From contig JAUIZM010000143.1 of assembly GCA_030848705.1 (NCBI GenBank), positions 1 to 64,000 of the forward strand: DNA of 64,000 nucleotides, in the 5' to 3' direction. Of this stretch, positions 27,500-40,793 are shown piece after piece. The DNA comes from Heracleum sosnowskyi. Taxonomy: Eukaryota; Streptophyta; Magnoliopsida; Apiales; Apiaceae. A model generated the notes under the pieces. It had not been told where the DNA came from. It made no database searches and was given only the letters and a program-made list of their open reading frames with translations. Positions within the stretch are counted from its first letter, which is position 1. Each line of letters opens with the position of its first letter. A program made the position numbers and the translations under genes.

Positions 27500-30400
27500 G
27501 GTTTTTTCGACCCCCAAAAATGGGAAAAAACCCACTTTTTGGCCCAAAACTGGTTTCACTGGCATTTTCACGCGCATCAAAAAACTAGGTTCCGGACATT
27601 TTTCTTCCGATTTTTTTTGTCACGTGCTAAAATGGAGGTACAAAATGGACGTACGGACCAAAAAACGCGAAGTTTCATTTCGGAAATCGGTTTTTTCGAC
27701 CCCCGAAAATGGGAAAAAACCCACTTTTTGGCCCAAAACTGGTTTCACTGGCATTTTCACGCGCTCAAAAAACGAGGTTCCGACATTTTACCCATTTTCG
27801 GGGGGTCGATAAAAACCGATTTCCGGAAATGAAACTTCGCGTTGACCAGAAAACGCGAAGTTTCATTTCATGAAATGGGTTTTTTCGACCCCCAAAAATG
27901 GGAAAAAACCCACTTTTTGGCCCAAAACTGGTTTCACTGGCATTTTCACGCGCTCAAAAAAACGAGGTTCCGGACATTTTTAGTCCGATTTTTTTTGTCA
28001 CGTGCTAAAATGGAGGTACAAAATGGACGTACGGACGCAAAAAACGCGAAGTTTCATTTCCAGAAATGGGTTTTTTCGACCCCCGAAAATGGGAAAAAAC
28101 CCACTTTTTGGCCCAAAACTGGTTTCACTGGCATTTTCACGCGCTCAAAAACGAGGTTCCGGACATTTTTAGTCCGATTGTTTTTGTCACGTGCTAAAAT
28201 GGAGGTACAAAATGGACGTACGGACCAAAAAACGTGAAGTTTCATTCCGGAAATGGGTTTTTTTCGACCCCCCGACAATGGGAAAAAACCCACTTTTGGC
28301 CCAAAACAGGTTTCACTGGCATTTTCACGCGCTCAAAAAACTAGGTTCCGGACATTTTTCTTCCGATTTTTTTTGTCACGTGCTAAAATGGAGGTACAAA
28401 ATGGACGTACGGACCAAAAAACGCGAAAATTTCATTTCCGGAAATGGGTTTTTTCGACCCCCGAAAATGGGAAAAAACCCACTTTTTTGCCCAAAACTGG
28501 TTTCACTGGCATTTTCACAGCGCTCAAAAAATGAGGTTCCGGACATTTTTCTTCCGATTTTTTTTGTCACGTGCTAAAATGGAGGTACAAAAATGGACGT
28601 ACGGACCAAAAAAACGCGAAATTTCATTTCCGGAAATGGGTTTTTTCGACCCCCGAAAATGGGAAAAAAACCCACTTTTTGGCCCAAAACTGGTTTCACT
28701 GGCATTTTCACGCGCTCAAAAAATGAGGTTCCGGACATTTTTAGTCCGATTTTTTTTGTCACGTGCTAAAATGGAGGTACAAAATGGACGTACGGACCAA
28801 AAAACACGAAGTTTCATTTCCGGAAATGGGTTTTTTCGACCCCCGAAAATGGGAAAAAACCCACTTTGTGGCCCAAAACTGGTTTCACTGGCATTTTCAC
28901 GCGCCCAAAAAACGAGGTTCCGGACATTTTTAGTCGGATTTTTTTTGTCACGTTGCTAAAATGGAGGTACAAAATGGACGTACGGACCAAAAAACGCGAA
29001 GTTTCATTTCCGGAAATGGGTTTTTTCGACCCCCAAAAATGGGAAAAAACCCACTTTTTGGCCCAAACTGGTTTCACTGGCATTTTCACGCGCTCAAAAA
29101 ACGAGGTTCCGGACATTTTTAGTCCGATTTTTTTTGTCACGTGCTAAAATGGAGGTACAAAATGGACGTACGGACCAAAAAACGCGAAGTTTCATTTCCG
29201 GAAATGGGTTTTTTCGACCCCCGAAATGGGAAAAAACCCATTTTTTGGCCCAAAACTGGTTTCACTGCATTTTCACGCGCTCAAAAAACGAGGTTCCGGA
29301 CATTTTTAGTCCGATTTTTTATGTCACGTGCTAAAATGGAGGTACAAAATGGACGTACGGACCAAAAAACGCGAAATTTCATTTCCGGAAATGGGTTTTT
29401 TCGACCCCCCGAAAATGGGAAAAAACCCATTTTTTTGCCCAAAACTGTTTTTCACTGGCATTTTCATCACGCTCAAAAAACGAGGTTCCGGACATTTTTC
29501 TTCCGATTTTTTTTTGTCACGTGCTAAAATGGAGGTACAAAATGGACGTACGGACCAAAAAACGCGAAATTTCATTTCCGGAAATGGGTTTTTTCGACCC
29601 CCGAAAATGGGAAAAAAACCACTTTTTGGCCCAAAACTGGTTTCACTGGCATTTTCACGCGCTCAAAAAACGAGGTTCCGGACATTTTTCTTCCGATTTT
29701 TTTTGTCACGTGCTAAAATGGAGTACAAAATGGACGTACGGACCAAAAAACGCAAAATTTCATTTCGGAAATGGGTTTTTTCGACCCCCGAAAATGGGAA
29801 AAACCCACTTTTTGGCCCAAAACTGGTTTCACTGGCATTTTCACGCGCTCAAAAAATGAGGTTCCGGACATTTTTCTTCGATTTTTTTTGTCACGTGCTA
29901 AAATGGAGGTACAAAATGGACGTACGGACCAAAAAACGCGAAGTTTCATTTCGGAAATAGGTTTTTTCGACCCCCGAAAATGGGAAAAAACCCACTTTTT
30001 GGCCCAAAACTAGTTTCACTGCATTTTCACGCGCTCAAAAAACGAGGTTTCGGACATTTTTCTTCCGATTTTTTTTGTCACGTGCTTAAATGGAGGTACA
30101 AGATGGACGTACGGACCAAAAAACGCGAAATTTCATTTCCGGAAATGGGTTTTTTCGACCCCCGAAAATGAGAAAAAACCCACTTTTTGGCCCAAAACTG
30201 GTTTCACTGGCATTTTCACGCGCTCAAAAAACGAGGTTCCGGACATTTTTAGTCCGATTTTTTTTGTCACGTGCTAAAATGGAGGTACAAAATGGACGTA
30301 CGGACCAGAAAAACGCGAAGTTTCATTTCATGAAATGGGTTTTTTCGACCCCCAAAAATGGGAAAAAACCCACTTTTTGCCCAAAACTGGTTTCACTGGC

Positions 30401-31000
30401 ATTTTCACGCGCTCAAAAAACGAGGTTCCGGACATTTTTAGTCCGATTTTTTTTGTCACGTGCTAAAATGGAGGTACAAAATGGACGTACGGACCAAAAA
30501 ACGCGAAGTTTCATTTCCAGAAATGGGTTTTTTTCGACCCCCGAAAATGGGAAAAAACCCACTTTTTGGCCCAAAACTGGTTTCACTGGCATTTTCACGC
30601 GCTCAAAAAACGAGGTTCCGGACATTTTTAGTCCGATTGTTTTTGTCACGTGCTAAAATGGAGGTACAAAATGGACGTACGGACCAAAAAACGTGAAGTT
30701 TCATTTCCGAAATGGGTTTTTTTCGACCCCCGACAATGGGAAAAAACCCACTTTTGGCCCAAAACAGGTTTCACTGGCATTTTCCACGCGCTCAAAAAAC
30801 TAGGTTCCGGACATTTTTCTTCCGATTTTTTTTGTCACGTGCTAAAATGGAGGTACAAAATGGACGTACGGACCAAAAAAACGCGAAATTTCATTTCCGG
30901 AAATGGGTTTTTTCGACCCCCCGAAAATGGAAAAAACCCACTTTTTTGCCCAAAACTGGTGCATTTTCACGCGCTCAAAAAACGAGGTTCCGGACATTTT
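27500..31000. repeat. Indel-rich stretch of the satellite
   Basis: About 30 one- to few-base indels interrupt the monomers here, for example CGCGCATCAAAA (about 27574), CGGACGCAAAAAA (about 28033), CACAGCGCTC (about 28517), CACGTTGCTAAA (about 28951), TCATCACGCTC (about 29465) and a 7-base loss at about 30959. Neighbouring blocks at 20-27 kb and 31-40 kb have very few. Two copies inside it (about 28.2 and 30.7 kb) share a seven-T run and a shortened CACTTTTGG, so at least some changes predate a duplication. The rest could be consensus errors. Confidence 0.75.
27791..27843 (-). repeat. Inverted 53-bp satellite fragment
   Basis: Starting at CCCATTTTCGGGGG and ending GAAACTTCGCGTT, this stretch is the reverse complement of the part of a monomer running from AACGCGAAG to AAAATGGG. 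It carries the AAATCGG variant also present in the preceding direct copy (about 27660-27715). It replaces about 51 bp that should contain the T-tract, CACGTG and GGAGGTACAAAATGG. Direct orientation resumes at GACCAGAAAACGCG. It is the only inverted satellite piece I saw in the window. Confidence 0.9.
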
Positions 31001-34000
31001 TAGTCCGATTTTTTTTGTCACGTGCTAAAATGGAGGTACAAAATGGACGTACGGACCAAAAAACGCGAAGTTTCATTTCCGGAAATGGGTTTTTTCGACC
31101 CCCGAAAATGGGAAAAACCCCACTTTTTGGCCCAAAACTGGTTTCACTGGCATTTTCACGCGCTCAAAAAACGAGGTTCCGGAAATTTTTAGTCCGATTT
31201 TTTATGTCACGTGCTAAAATGGAGGTACAAAATGGACGTACGGACCAAAAAACGCGAAATTTCATTTCCGGAAATGGGTTTTTTCGACCCCCGAAAATGG
31301 GAAAAAACCCATTTTTTTGCCCAAAACTGTTTTCACTGGCATTTTCACGCGCTCAAAAAACGAGGTTCCGGACATTTTTCTTCCGATTTTTTTTGTCACG
31401 TGCTAAAATGGAGGTACAAAATGGACGTACGGACCAAAAAACGCGAAATTTCATTTCCGGAAATGGGTTTTTTCGACCCCCGAAAATGGGAAAAAACCCA
31501 CTTTTTGGCCCAAAATTGGTTTCACTGGCATTTTCACGCGCTCAAAAAACGAGGTTCCGGACATTTTTCTTCCGATTTTTTTTGTCACGTGCTAAAATGG
31601 AGGTACAAAATGGACGTACGGACCAAAAAACGCAAAATTTCATTTCCGGAAATGGGTTTTTTCGACCCCCGAAAATGGGAAAAACCCACTTTTTGGCCCA
31701 AAACTGGTTTCACTGGCATTTTCACGCGCTCAAAAAACGAGGTTCCGGACATTTTTCTTCCGATTTTTTTTGTCACGTGCTAAAATGGAGGTACAAAATG
31801 GACGTACGGACCAAAAAACGCGAAGTTTCATTTCCGGAAATAGGTTTTTTCGACCCCCGAAAATGGGAAAAAACCCACTTTTTGGCCCAAAACTAGTTTC
31901 ACTGGCATTTTCACACGCTCAAAAAACGAGGTTCCGGACATTTTTCTTCCGATTTTTTTTGTCACGTGCTAAAATGGAGGTACAAAATGGACGTACGGAC
32001 CAAAAAACGTGAAATTTCATTTCCGGAAATGGGTTTTTTCGACCCCCGAAAATGAGAAAAAACCCACTTTTTGGCCCAAAACTGGTTTCACTGGCATTTT
32101 CACGCGCTCAAAAAACGAGGTTCCGGACATTTTTCTTCCGATTTTTTTTGTCACGTGAAAAAATGGTGGTACAAAATGGACGTACGGACCAAAAAACGCG
32201 AAGTTTCATTTCCGAAAATGGGTTTTTTCGACCCCCGAAAATGGGAAAAAACCCACTTTTTGGCCCAAAACTGGTTTCACTGGCATTTTCACGCGCTCAA
32301 AAAACGAGGTTCCGGACATTTTTCTTCCGATTTTTTTGTCACGTGCTAAAATGGAGGTACAAAATGGACGTACGGACCAAAAAACGCGAAGTTTCATTTC
32401 CGGAAATGGGTTTTTTCGACCCCCGAAAATGGGAAAAAACCTACTTTTTGGCCCAAAACTGGTTTCACTTGCATTTTCACGCGCTCAAAAAACGAGGTTC
32501 CGGACATTTTTAGTCCGATTTTTTTTGTCACGTGCTAAAATGGAGGTACAAAATGGACGTACGGACCAAAAAACGCGAAGTTTCATTTCCGGAAATGGGT
32601 TTTTTCGAACCCCGAAAATGGGAAAAAACCCACTTTTTGGCCCAAAACTGGTTTCACTGGCATTTTCACGCGCTCAAAAAACGAGGTTCCGGACATTTTT
32701 AGTCCGATTTTTTATGTCACGTGCTAAAATGGAGGTACAAAATGGACGTACGGACCAAAAAAACGCGAAATTTTATTTCCGGAAATGGGTTTTTTCGACC
32801 CCCGAAAATGGGAAAAAACCCACTTTTTTGCCCAAAACTGGTTTCACTAGCATTTTCACGCGCTCAAAAAACGAGGTTCCGGACATTTTTCTTCCGATTT
32901 TTTTTGTCACGTGCTAAAATGGAGGTACAAAATGGACGTACGGACCAAAAAACACAAAATTTCATTTCCGGAAATGGGTTTTTTCGACCCCCGAAAATGG
33001 GAAAAAACCCATTTTTTGGCCCAAAACTGGTTTAACTGGCATTTTCACGCGCTCAAAAAATGAGGTTCCGGACATTTTTCTTCCGATTTTTTTTGTCACG
33101 TGCTAAAATGGAGGTACAAAATGGACGTACGGACCAAAAAACGCGAAATTTCATTTCCGGAAATGGGTTTTTTCGACCCCCGAAAATGGGAAAAAACCCA
33201 CTTTTTGGCCCAAAACTGGTTTCACTGGCATTTTCACGCGCTCAAAAAATGAGGTTCCGGACATTTTTCTTCCGATTTTTTTTTGTCACGTGCTAAAATG
33301 GAGGTACAAAATGGACGTACGGACCAAAAAACGCAAAATTTCATTTCCGGAAATGGGTTTTTTCGACCCCCGAAAATGGGAAAAACCCACTTTTTGGCCC
33401 AAAACTGGTTTCACTGGCATTTTCACGCGCTCAAAAAACGAGGTTCCGGACATTTTTCTTCCGATTTTTTTTGTCACGTGCTAAAATGGAGGTACAAAAT
33501 GGACGTACGGACCAAAAAACGCGAAGTTTCATTTCCGGAAATAGGTTTTTTCGACCCCCGAAAATGGGAAAAAACCCACTTTTTGGCCCAAAACTAGTTT
33601 CACTGGCATTTTCACACGCTCAAAAAACGAGGTTCCGGACATTTTTCTTCCGATTTTTTTTGTCACGTGCTAAAATGGAGGTACAAAATGGACGTACGGA
33701 CCAAAAAACGCGAAATTTCATTTCCGGAAATGGGTTTTTTCGACCCCCGAAAATGAGAAAAACCCACTTTTTGGCCCAAAACTGGTTTCACTGGCATTTT
33801 CACGCGCTCAAAAAACGAGGTTCCGGACATTTTTCTTCCGATTTTTTTTGTCACGTGAAAAAATGGTGGTACAAAATGGACGTACGGACCAAAAAACGCG
33901 AAGTTTCATTTCCGAAAATGGGTTTTTTCGACCCCCGAAAATGGGAAAAAACCCACTTTTTGGCCCAAAACTGGTTTCACTGGCATTTTCACGCGCTCAA

Positions 34001-36270
34001 AAAACGAGGTTCCGGACATTTTTCTTCCGATTTTTTTGTCACGTGCTAAAATGGAGGTACAAAATGGACGTACGGACCAAAAAACGCAAATTTTCATTTC
34101 CGGAAATGGGTTTTTTCGACCCCCGAAAATGGGAAAAAACCCACTTTTTGGCCCAAAACTGGTTTCACTGGCATTTTCACGCGCTCAAAAAACGAGGTTC
34201 CGGACATTTTTAGTCCGATTTTTTTTGTCACGTGCTAAAATGGAGGTACAAAATGGACGTACGGACCAAAAAACGCGAAGTTTCATTTCCGGAAATGGGT
34301 TTTTTCGACCCCCGAAAATGGGAAAAACCCCACTTTTTGGCCCAAAACTGGTTTCACTAGCATTTTCACGCGCTCAAAAAACGAGGTTCCGGAAATTTTT
34401 AGTCCGATTTTTTATGTCACGTGCTAAAATGGAGGTACAAAATGGACGTACGGACCAAAAAACGCGAAGTTTCATTTCCGGAAATAGGTTTTTTCGACCC
34501 CCGAAAATGGGAAAAAACCCATTTTTTTGCCCAAAACTGTTTTCACTGGCATTTTCACGCGCTCAAAAAACGAGGTTCCGGACATTTTTCTTCCGATTTT
34601 TTTTGTCACGTGCTAAAATGGAGGTACAAAATGGACGTACGGACCAAAAAACGCGAAATTTCATTTCCGGAAATGGGTTTTTTCGACCCCCGAAAATGGG
34701 AAAAAACCCACTTTTTGGCCCAAAATTGGTTTCACTGGCATTTTCACGCGCTCAAAAAACGAGGTTCCGGACATTTTTCTTCCGATTTTTTTTGTCACGT
34801 GCTAAAATGGAGGTACAAAATGGACGTACGGACCAAAAAACGCAAAATTTCATTTCCGGAAATGGGTTTTTTCGACCCCCGAAAATGGGAAAAACCCACT
34901 TTTTGGCCCAAAACTGGTTTCACTGGCATTTTCACGCGCTCAAAAAACGAGGTTCCGGACATTTTTCTTCCGATTTTTTTTGTCACGTGCTAAAATGGAG
35001 GTACAAAATGGACGTACGGACCAAAAAACGCGAAGTTTCATTTCCGGAAATAGGTTTTTTCGACCCCCGAAAATGGGAAAAAACCCACATTTTGGCCCAA
35101 AACTAGTTTCACTGGCATTTTCACACGCTCAAAAAACGAGGTTCCGGACATTTTTCTTCCGATTTTTTTTGTCACGTGCTAAAATGGAGGTACAAAATGG
35201 ACGTACGGACCAAAAAACGCGAAATTTCATTTCCGGAAATGGGTTTTTTCGACCCCCGAAAATGAGAAAAAACCCACTTTTTGGCCCAAAACTGGTTTCA
35301 CTGGCATTTTCACGCGCTCAAAAAACGAGGTTCCGGACATTTTTCTTCCGATTTTTTTTGTCACGTGAAAAAATGGTGGTACAAAATGGACGTACGGACC
35401 AAAAAACGCGAAGTTTCATTTCCGAAAATGGGTTTTTTCGACCCCCGAAAATGGGAAAAACCCCACTTTTTGGCCCAAAACTGGTTTCACTGGCATTTTC
35501 ACGCGCTCAAAAAACGAGGTTCCGGACATTTTTCTTCCGATTTTTTTGTCACGTGCTAAAATGGAGGTACAAAATGGACGTACGGACCAAAAAACGCGAA
35601 GTTTCATTTCCGGAAATGGGTTTTTTCGACCCCCGAAAATGGGAAAAAACCTACTTTTTGGCCCAAAACTGGTTTCACTTGCATTTTCACGCGCTCAAAA
35701 AAGGAGGTTCCGGACATTTTTAGTCCGATTTTTTTTGTCACGTGCTAAAATGGAGGTACAAAATGGACGTACGGACCAAAAAACGTGAAGTTTCATTTCC
35801 GGAAATGGGTTTTTTCGAACCCCGAAAATGGGAAAAAACCCACTTTTTGGCCCAAAACTGGTTTCACTGGCATTTTCACGCGCTCAAAAAACGAGGTTCC
35901 GGACATTTTTAGTCCGATTTTTTATGTCACGTGCTAAAATGGAGGTACAAAATGGACGTACGGACCAAAAAACGCGAAATTTCATTTCCGGAAATGGGTT
36001 TTTTCGACCCCCGAAAATGGGAAAAAACCCACTTTTTTGCCCAAAACTGGTTTCACTAGCATTTTCACGCGCTCAAAAAACGAGGTTCCGGACATTTTTC
36101 TTCCGATTTTTTTTGTCACGTGCTAAAATGGAGGTACAAAATGGACGTACGGACCAAAAAACACAAAATTTCATTTCCGGAAATGGGTTTTTTCGACCCC
36201 CGAAAATGGGAAAAAACCCATTTTTTGGCCCAAAACTGGTTTAACTGGCATTTTCACGCGCTCAAAAAAT
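31000..36270. repeat. 17-monomer higher-order repeat, period 3,210 bp
   Basis: Markers repeat at 3,210 bp: the AGTCCGATTTTTTATGTCACG monomer (about 31200 and 34410), the ACTAGTTTCACTGGC plus CACACGCTC monomer (about 31890 and 35100), CACGTGAAAAAATGGTGG (about 32155 and 35365), and the AACACAAAATTTC monomer (about 32951 and 36161). The second copy overlaps the start of the next, shorter repeat unit. Confidence 0.8.
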
Positions 36271-38560
36271 GAGGTTCCGGACATTTTTCTTCCGATTTTT
36301 TTTGTCACGTGCTAAAATGGAGGTACAAAATGGACGTACGGACCAAAAAACGCGAAATTTCATTTCCGGAAATGGGTTTTTTCGACCCCCGAAAATGAGA
36401 AAAAACCCACTTTTTGGCCCAAAACTGGTTTCACTGGCATTTTCACGCGCTCAAAAAACGAGGTTCCGGACATTTTTCTTCCGATTTTTTTTGTCACGTG
36501 AAAAAATGGTGGTACAAAATGGACGTACGGACCAAAAAACGCGAAGTTTCATTTCCGAAAATGGGTTTTTTCGACCCCCGAAAATGGGAAAAACCCCACT
36601 TTTTGGCCCAAAACTGGTTTCACTGGCATTTTCACGCGCTCAAAAAACGAGGTTCCGGACATTTTTCTTCCGATTTTTTTGTCACGTGCTAAAATGGAGG
36701 TACAAAATGGACGTACGGACCAAAAAACGCGAAGTTTCATTTCCGGAAATGGGTTTTTTCGACCCCCGAAAATGGGAAAAAACCTACTTTTTGGCCCAAA
36801 ACTGGTTTCACTTGCATTTTCACGCGCTCAAAAAAGGAGGTTCCGGACATTTTTAGTCCGATTTTTTTTGTCACGTGCTAAAATGGAGGTACAAAATGGA
36901 CGTACGGACCAAAAAACGCGAAGTTTCATTTCCGGAAATGGGTTTTTTCGAACCCCGAAAATGGGAAAAAACCCACTTTTTGGCCCAAAACTGGTTTCAC
37001 TGGCATTTTCACGCGCTCAAAAAACGAGGTTCCGGACATTTTTAGTCCGATTTTTTATGTCACGTGCTAAAATGGAGGTACAAAATGGACGTACGGACCA
37101 AAAAACGCGAAATTTCATTTCCGGAAATGGGTTTTTTCGACCCCCGAAAATGGGAAAAAACCCACTTTTTTGCCCAAAACTGGTTTCACTAGCATTTTCA
37201 CGCGCTCAAAAAACGAGGTTCCGGACATTTTTCTTCCGATTTTTTTTGTCACGTGCTAAAATGGAGGTACAAAATGGACGTACGGACCAAAAAACACAAA
37301 ATTTCATTTCCGGAAATGGGTTTTTTCGACCCCCGAAAATGGGAAAAAACCCATTTTTTGGCCCAAAACTGGTTTAACTGGCATTTTCACGCGCTCAAAA
37401 AATGAGGTTCCGGACATTTTTCTTCCGATTTTTTTTGTCACGTGCTAAAATGGAGGTACAAAATGGACGTACGGACCAAAAAACGCGAAATTTCATTTCC
37501 GGAAATGGGTTTTTTCGACCCCCGAAAATGGGAAAAAACCCACTTTTTGGCCCAAAACTGGTTTCACTGGCATTTTCACGCGCTCAAAAAACGAGGTTCC
37601 GGACATTTTTCTTCCGATTTTTTTTTGTCACGTGCTAAAATGGAGGTACAAAATGGACGTACGGACCAAAAAACGCAAAATTTCATTTCCGGAAATGGGT
37701 TTTTTCGACCCCCGAAAATGGGAAAAACCCACTTTTTGGCCCAAAACTGGTTTCACTGGCATTTTCACGCGCTCAAAAAACGAGGTTCCGGACATTTTTC
37801 TTCCGATTTTTTTTGTCACGTGCTAAAATGGAGGTACAAAATGGACGTACGGACCAAAAAACGCGAAGTTTCATTTCCGGAAATAGGTTTTTTCGACCCC
37901 CGAAAATGGGAAAAAACCCACTTTTTGGCCCAAAACTAGTTTCACTGGCATTTTCACACGCTCAAAAAACGAGGTTCCGGACATTTTTCTTCCGATTTTT
38001 TTTGTCACGTGCTAAAATGGAGGTACAAAATGGACGTACGGACCAAAAAACGCGAAATTTCATTTCCGGAAATGGGTTTTTTCGACCCCCGAAAATGAGA
38101 AAAAACCCACTTTTTGGCCCAAAACTGGTTTCACTGGCATTTTCACGCGCTCAAAAAACGAGGTTCCGGACATTTTTCTTCCGATTTTTTTTGTCACGTG
38201 AAAAAATGGTGGTACAAAATGGACGTACGGACCAAAAAACGCGAAGTTTCATTTCCGAAAATGGGTTTTTTCGACCCCCGAAAATGGGAAAAAACCCACT
38301 TTTTGGCCCAAAACTGGTTTCACTGGCATTTTCACGCGCTCAAAAAACGAGGTTCCGGACATTTTTCTTCCGATTTTTTTGTCACGTGCTAAAATGGAGG
38401 TACAAAATGGACGTACGGACCAAAAAACGCGAAGTTTCATTTCCGGAAATGGGTTTTTTCGACCCCCGAAAATGGGAAAAAACCTACTTTTTGGCCCAAA
38501 ACTGGTTTCACTTGCATTTTCACGCGCTCAAAAAACGAGGTTCCGGACATTTTTAGTCCG
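35250..38560. repeat. 6- and 9-monomer tandem duplications (1,133 and 1,700 bp)
   Basis: CACGTGAAAAAATGGTGG occurs at about 35365, 36498 and 38198, giving offsets of 1,133 and 1,700 bp. AACACAAAATTTC (about 36161, 37294, 38994) gives the same offsets. The first pair also shares TCAAAAAAGGAGGTTCC (about 35696 and 36829). These are nested later duplications of part of the 17-monomer unit. Confidence 0.8.
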
Positions 38561-40743
38561 ATTTTTTTTGTCACGTGCTAAAATGAAGGTACAAAATGGA
38601 CGTACGGACCAAAAAACGCGAAGTTTCATTTCCGGAAATGGGTTTTTTCGAACCCCGAAAATGGGAAAAAACCCACTTTTTGGCCCAAAACTGGTTTCAC
38701 TGGCATTTTCACGCGCTCAAAAAACGAGGTTCCGGACATTTTTAGTCCGATTTTTTATGTCACGTGCTAAAATGGAGGTACAAAATGGACGTACGGACCA
38801 AAAAACGCGAAATTTCATTTCCGGAAATGGGTTTTTTCGACCCCCGAAAATGGGAAAAAACCCACTTTTTTGCCCAAAACTGGTTTCACTAGCATTTTCA
38901 CGCGCTCAAAAAACGAGGTTCCGGACATTTTTCTTCCGATTTTTTTTGTCACGTGCTAAAATGGAGGTACAAAATGGACGTACGGACCAAAAAACACAAA
39001 ATTTCATTTCCGGAAATGGGTTTTTTCGACCCCCGAAAATGGGAAAAAACCCATTTTTTGGCCCAAAACTGGTTTAACTGGCATTTTCACGCGCTCAAAA
39101 AATGAGGTTCCGGACATTTTTCTTCCGATTTTTTTTGTCACGTGCTAAAATGGAGGTACAAAATGGACGTACGGACCAAAAAACGCGAAATTTCATTTCC
39201 GGAAATGGGTTTTTTCGACCCCCGAAAATGGGAAAAACCCACTTTTTGGCCCAAAACTGGTTTCACTGGCATTTTCACGCGCTCAAAAAACTAGGTTCCG
39301 GACATTTTTCTTCTGATTTTTTTTGTCACGTGCTAAAATGGAGGTACAAAATGGACGTACGGACCAAAAAACGCGAAGTTTCATTTCCGGAAATGGGTTT
39401 TTTCGACCCCCGAAAATGGGAAAAAACCCACTTTTTGGCCCAAAACTGGTTTCACTGGCATTTTCACGCGCTCAAAAAACGAGGTTCCGGACATTTTTAG
39501 TCCGATTTTTTTTGTCACGTGCTAAAATGGAGGTACAAAATGGACGTACGGACCAAAAAACGCGAAGTTTCATTTCCGGAAATGGGTTTTTTCGACCCCC
39601 AAAAACGGGAAAAAACCCACTTTTTGGCCCAAAACTGGTTTCACTGGCATTTTCACGCGCTCAAAAAACGAGGTTCCGGACATTTTTAGTCCGATTTTTT
39701 TAGTCACGTGCTAAAATGGAGGTACAAAATGGACGTACGGACCAAAAAACGCGAAGTTTCATTTCCGGAAATGGGTTTTTTCGACCCCCGAAAATGGGAA
39801 AAAACCCACTTTTTGGCCCAAAACTGGTTTCACTGGCATTTTCACGCGCTCAAAAAACGAGGTTCCGGACATTTTTAGTCCGATTTTTTTTGTCACGTGC
39901 TAAAATGGAGGTACAAAATGGACGTACGGACCAAAAAACGCAAAATTTCATTTCCGGAAATGGGTTTTTTCGACCCCCGAAAATGGGAAAAAACCCATTT
40001 TTTTGCCCAAAACTGTTTTCACTGGCATTTTCACGCGCTCAAAAAACGAGGTTCCGGACATTTTTCTTCCGATTTTTTTTGTCACGTGCTAAAATGGAGG
40101 TACAAAATGGACGTACGGACCAAAAAGCGCGAAATTTCATTTCCGGAAATGGGTTTTTTCGACCCCCAAAAATCGGAAAAAACCCACTTTTTGGCCCAAA
40201 ACTGGTTTCACTGGCATTTTCACGCGCTCAAAAAACGAGGTTCCGTACATTTTTCTTCCGATTTTTTTTGTCACGTGCTAAAATGGAGGTACAAAATGGA
40301 CGTACGGACCAAAAAACGCGAAATTTCATTTCCGGAAATGGGTTTTTTCGACCCCCGAAAATGGGAAAAAACCCACTTTTTGGCCCAAAACTGGTTTCAC
40401 TGGCATTTTCACGCGCTCAAAAAACTAGGTTCCGGACATTTTTCTTCCGATTTTTTTTGTCACGTGCTAAAATGGAGGTACAAAATGGACGTACGGACTA
40501 AAAAACGCGAAATTTCATTTCCGGAAATGGGTTTTTTCGACCCCCGAAAATGGGAAAAAACCCATTTTTTTGCCCAAAACTGGTTTCACTGGCATTTTCA
40601 CGCGCTCAAAAAATGAGGTTCCGGACATTTTTCTTCCGATTTTTTTTGTCACGTGCTAAAATGGAGGCACAAAATGGACGTACGGACCAAAAAACGCGAA
40701 ATTTCATTTCCGGAAATGGGTTTTTTCGACCCCCGAAAATGGG

Positions 40744-40748
40744 AAAAA
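40744..40748 (+). repeat. Target-site duplication, left copy (AAAAA)
   Basis: Five A follow AAAATGGG directly before the TG of the 5' LTR. The uninterrupted satellite has GGG, six A, CCC at this point. The right flank has six A before CCC, exactly as expected if a 5-bp AAAAA was duplicated. Because the target is a homopolymer, the boundary is fixed by the TG...CA LTR ends. Confidence 0.9.
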
Positions 40749-40793
40749 TGTTAGATCAGAATTCAATGATCGTCAGAAGCTAGACTCAACTGA

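Larger units (their letters stand above)
1..40748. repeat. 189-bp satellite array, left arm
   Basis: This is a continuous head-to-tail tandem array of a 189-bp monomer. One convenient phase starts at GTCACGTGCT and ends in a run of eight T. The consensus is about 42% GC with 13 CpG sites, and A- or T-runs of 5 to 8 are spread through it. Fixed landmarks are CACGTG, GGACGTACGGACC, ATTTCCGGAAAT, GACCCCCGAAAATGGG, TTGGCCCAAAACTGG, CACGCGCTC and GAGGTTCCGGACA. Monomers differ by a few substitutions and single-base indels. The array is already in progress at base 1, so its true edge lies outside the window. No non-satellite sequence was found in this arm. It is not coding: the long open frames come from a period divisible by three. 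I do not recognise it as a named satellite family, and centromeric, subtelomeric or interstitial location cannot be decided here. Confidence 0.98.

Noticed and set aside
1..40748. Regular direct repeats resembling a CRISPR array
   Set aside because: The whole 189-bp unit is repeated with no unique spacers and no cas genes, in a plant genome context.
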